From JBBQBM01 sp964554485 (GTDB lineage Bacteria; Patescibacteriota; Saccharimonadia; Saccharimonadales; JAGQMS01), in assembly GCA_964554485.1 (NCBI GenBank), contig CAZKOX010000011.1, positions 1 through 22,309 on the forward strand: a DNA stretch of 22,309 nt, written 5' to 3'. A program made the position numbers and the translations under genes. Within the stretch, counting starts at the first letter, position 1. Every line of letters starts with the position of its first letter. Below the pieces are notes generated by a model. It was not told where the DNA came from. It searched no databases and saw nothing but the letters and a program-made list of their open reading frames with translations. This document shows, piece after piece, positions 20,372-22,309 of this stretch.

Positions 20372-21982
20372 AGGAAGTTTTAGTCGAAAAGTTGAACCAC
20401 GTCCTACTTCGCTTTCAAATGATAATTCGCCACCCAAAAGTTCGGCTAATTTTTTAGAAAGATTTAACCCTACGCCAAGACCGCCTTCTGTTCGAGTTTC
20501 GAATTCATCACCTTGAAAGAAAGGTTGAAAAATCTTTTGTTGGTCGGACTTGGCGATTCCCACTCCTGTGTCTACTACTGAAAATATAACGTGATTATCC
20601 CTTTCCTCAACTAGTATCCTAATACTTCCTGCTTCGGTGAATTTTAGTGCATTTTCAATTAAGCTACTTAGAACTCGGTCAAGATATTGCGGAGAAGTTT
20701 CAATAACAGTTGGGGCGTTTTCTGAAGGTTCGATCCTAAAGCTCAATTTCTTTTCGGCCATCCGTTGAGTAAATGAAGTTCGTAGTGAATCGTAAAAAGT
20801 CGGAAGAGATACAGGTGATTTTGGGATAAGCTGCTTGTCTGGGTTCGTTTCCATAAGTAGCGCGAATTCATTAGTAAGGGAGATAAGAGCCTGGATTTGT
20901 TTATGAATTTGATTAAGTGCTACTAGTCCAGCATTCGGGTCGCTGTTGTTTCTTAGCATAATCTCAGCATTGCTCGCCGTGCCTTCTGCGACCGCCAATG
21001 GAGTACGTAACTCATGAGACATTAAAGATATAAACGAGTTGCGTTCATCTTCAAGAGACTTCTTTTTGGTTATATCGCGCATTAGAAGCACGTGACCACG
21101 AGATTCTTGCTGGTAGTTTGCCCGAATCGGCATGGCTGCAAGACTAATTGTTGCTATTTCACCGTTTGAATATTGAAGTTTTGCTTCAACGTTGCTGGCG
21201 CCTTCTAAGAACAACTTGTCTGATGTCAGACGCTTTCCTGAAAGATCTGTGAGCATTATCGATTCTAGAAAATTCTTTCCACGTAGGTCGGTGTGGGTGT
21301 CTGTTAGGTTTAGGGCTGCCGGGTTGTAGAGCGAAACTATGCCGTTTCGATCAACAGTGATGACTCCATCTGTAATACTGTTAATCATGGCGTCAAGACG
21401 CTCTTCACCGACTTCGGCTTTTTCTAGGCTTGTGACAAGCAAACTACGATCTTCTTCTGTAATCTCCAGCAAATCTCTAAATAATAAAGAAAAGGCACAA
21501 ATAACTACAAATTCAGAAATGACATATAAATAATCTTCATAAGAAGTTATATAGGCCTGGTTTAATATCAACTGCAGCCCCAGAGCTAATGCCAAAACGC
21601 TAATGCTGAGATAAATCCCTTTTTTGCCGTAGTAAAAATTAGCTAGAAATATTGGAATTAGCCAAAAGAATGCCCAAAAACTGCGGATATCAACAAGGTA
21701 GCTGATTGCCAACCCGCCAAGGAGTTGGTAAATAACAATTGCAATTATGGGGCGTCTTTCCTGGTGGGTTGAAAATATTTTAAGACGTACAAGTCCGAGA
21801 ACAAGGAATGCGAACAGCGAACTAAAAATTAGGATTCTATCTACAAACGTTCCCTCTGGAACCAATATTGAATCCAAAGCTCCATATAAGATAAATGCAA
21901 TATGAACTGCAATAATTGTGTCGCGGGTGATAATTTTTCTTAGTCGTTCAGTTAGAAGACTGGGCGATCGAGCAAATGTCAT
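20333..21982 (-). CDS. Membrane sensor histidine kinase with PAS domain
   Basis: 549 aa. Five or six membrane helices lie within residues 22-170. A short coiled linker is followed by a PAS domain (about 190-305: LDAMINSITDGVITVDRNGIV, PAALNLT, RGHVLLMRDIT). The HisKA domain has the phosphorylated His323 in FISLMSHELRTPLAV. The HATPase domain has the N box SSLIENALKF (Asn444), DTGVGI (471-476) and GGLGVGLNLSK (500-510). It lacks a receiver domain, and no response regulator gene is in the window, so it is an orphan here. The signal is unknown; the many helices suggest sensing within the membrane. It faces the superoxide dismutase/transporter genes tail to tail. Confidence 0.95.
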   Translation of the reverse strand: MTFARSPSLLTERLRKIITRDTIIAVHIAFILYGALDSILVPEGTFVDRILIFSSLFAFLVLGLVRLKIFSTHQERRPIIAIVIYQLLGGLAISYLVDIRSFWAFFWLIPIFLANFYYGKKGIYLSISVLALALGLQLILNQAYITSYEDYLYVISEFVVICAFSLLFRDLLEITEEDRSLLVTSLEKAEVGEERLDAMINSITDGVITVDRNGIVSLYNPAALNLTDTHTDLRGKNFLESIMLTDLSGKRLTSDKLFLEGASNVEAKLQYSNGEIATISLAAMPIRANYQQESRGHVLLMRDITKKKSLEDERNSFISLMSHELRTPLAVAEGTASNAEIMLRNNSDPNAGLVALNQIHKQIQALISLTNEFALLMETNPDKQLIPKSPVSLPTFYDSLRTSFTQRMAEKKLSFRIEPSENAPTVIETSPQYLDRVLSSLIENALKFTEAGSIRILVEERDNHVIFSVVDTGVGIAKSDQQKIFQPFFQGDEFETRTEGGLGVGLNLSKKLAELLGGELSFESEVGRGSTFRLKLPLEDSQNSQSNQK

Positions 21983-21994
21983 GCTTTAAGCATA
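21981..21994 (-). promoter_or_regulatory. Palindromic leaderless-type promoter of the histidine kinase
   Basis: On the minus strand TATGCT is followed by TAAAGC and then the ATG at 21982, a six-base gap as in two other leaderless candidates. TTGTGT lies 17 bases before the -10. The palindrome ATGCTTTAAGCAT (21981-21993) spans the -10 and the start codon and could be an operator. Confidence 0.45.
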
Positions 21995-22084
21995 GGCAAC
22001 CACCTCTATAAACACAACCGTTATTAATAAGGCTAGAGTTGCCCTAACAGATGTAAAACGCTATAATCACGAAGGTTTTTATTT

Positions 22085-22209
22085 TGGGGAGTGGCCAAGA
22101 GTGAGAAATGCCTGTGGCATTTTGCAAGGCCGGAAGCGCGACGGCGCTGAGGCGGGATCGACCAATTCGCCAACAGGCGAATAGGGGTGATAAGGCGCCT
22201 GCCTCTGGA
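22085..22209 (+). pseudogene. Disrupted tRNA-Gln copy with 91-base insertion
   Basis: TGGGGAGTGGCCAAG (22085-22099) is identical to the first 15 bases of the intact tRNA-Gln. TAAGGCGCCTGCCTCTGGA (22191-22209) is identical to its D-loop-to-anticodon-loop part (22252-22270). Between them, where the intact gene has only CGG, are 91 bases. The 3' half of the tRNA is missing. A TATAATC..ACGAA promoter-like segment precedes both copies (22062 and 22218). The insertion contains three neat hairpins: AAATGCC-TGT-GGCATTT, AGCGC-GACG-GCGCT and ATTCGCC-AACA-GGCGAAT. Confidence 0.75.
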
Positions 22210-22217
22210 ATATAAGA

Positions 22218-22223
22218 TATAAT
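22218..22223 (+). promoter_or_regulatory. -10 of tRNA-Gln
   Basis: TATAAT ends 10 bases before the tRNA. No clear -35 is seen; that position falls in the disrupted tRNA copy. Confidence 0.6.
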
Positions 22224-22233
22224 CTACGAATAC

Positions 22234-22308
22234 TGGGGAGTGGCCAAGCGGTAAGGCGCCTGCCTCTGGAGCAGGAGATCATAGGTTCAAATCCTATCTC
22301 CCCAGCCA
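22234..22308 (+). tRNA. tRNA-Gln(CTG)
   Basis: Acceptor TGGGGAG pairs with CTCCCCA, so the first pair is U1-A72, a glutamine identity feature; the discriminator is G73, also typical of Gln. Anticodon stem CCTGC/GCAGG holds loop CTCTGGA, giving anticodon CTG. The T-arm is ATAGG-TTCAAAT-CCTAT. CCA is encoded (22306-22308). Confidence 0.96.
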
Positions 22309-22309
22309 A

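Noticed and set aside
22079..22309. 76-aa minus-strand open frame over the tRNA-Gln region
   Set aside because: It is the reverse translation of the intact tRNA and its disrupted copy; no protein family resemblance.
1..22309. CRISPR array, prophage or toxin-antitoxin pair
   Set aside because: No spaced direct repeats, no phage structural genes and no recognisable toxin or antitoxin seen on either strand.

Overview
The window looks like a chromosomal segment of a small-genome bacterium of the Candidate Phyla Radiation (Patescibacteria), most likely Candidatus Saccharibacteria (TM7). The basis is AT-rich, tightly packed genes with many 1-23 nt overlaps, TGA used as a stop (which argues against the SR1/Gracilibacteria code), a reduced trmD operon, an actinobacterial WhiB-type domain, and several stripped-down versions of universal proteins. 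The assignment is an inference; no rRNA gene is present to confirm it.

Layout. 1-755: the tail of an unidentified gene, a terminator and an unknown 138-aa protein. 755-2282: a membrane-anchored protein with an M23/lipoyl-like domain, an HNH endonuclease gene whose frame runs into tRNA-Cys, and tRNA-Leu. 2326-7148: a five-gene unit (lemA, unknown, htpX-like M48 protease, basic-tailed membrane protein, ligA) behind an extended -10 promoter. 7149-9890: a probable independent structured RNA, tRNA-Ala(GGC), then ddl and a MurF-like ligase for peptidoglycan precursors. 10002-13887: a sigma-70 factor fused to a WhiB domain, then leuS. 13890-14301: a GC-rich insert with imperfect terminal inverted repeats and a two-helix membrane protein. 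14457-16324: a short L32-like gene, nusB, a Nudix hydrolase and rnc. 16596-18296: rpsP-khpA-trmD. 18339-20371: Fe-type superoxide dismutase, DUF1653 and a split MgtE-type transporter. 20333-21982: an orphan histidine kinase on the minus strand. 22085-22308: a disrupted tRNA-Gln copy followed by an intact tRNA-Gln(CTG).

The genes are mostly housekeeping: translation and RNA maturation (leuS, L32, rpsP, trmD, nusB, rnc, khpA, tRNAs), cell wall (ddl, murF-like), envelope quality control (lemA, htpX-like) and DNA sealing (ligA). The strongest candidate for an undescribed system is the sigma-WhiB fusion. In Actinobacteria, separate WhiB iron-sulfur proteins bind sigma region 4. Here the two partners are one polypeptide, and the residues that normally read the -35 element are substituted. 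Other points of interest are a LigA that has lost all four zinc-finger cysteines, a ~100-nt RNA with mutually exclusive folds, several promoters placed for leaderless mRNAs, the GC-rich insert, and the tRNA-Gln duplication carrying a hairpin-rich 91-nt insertion.
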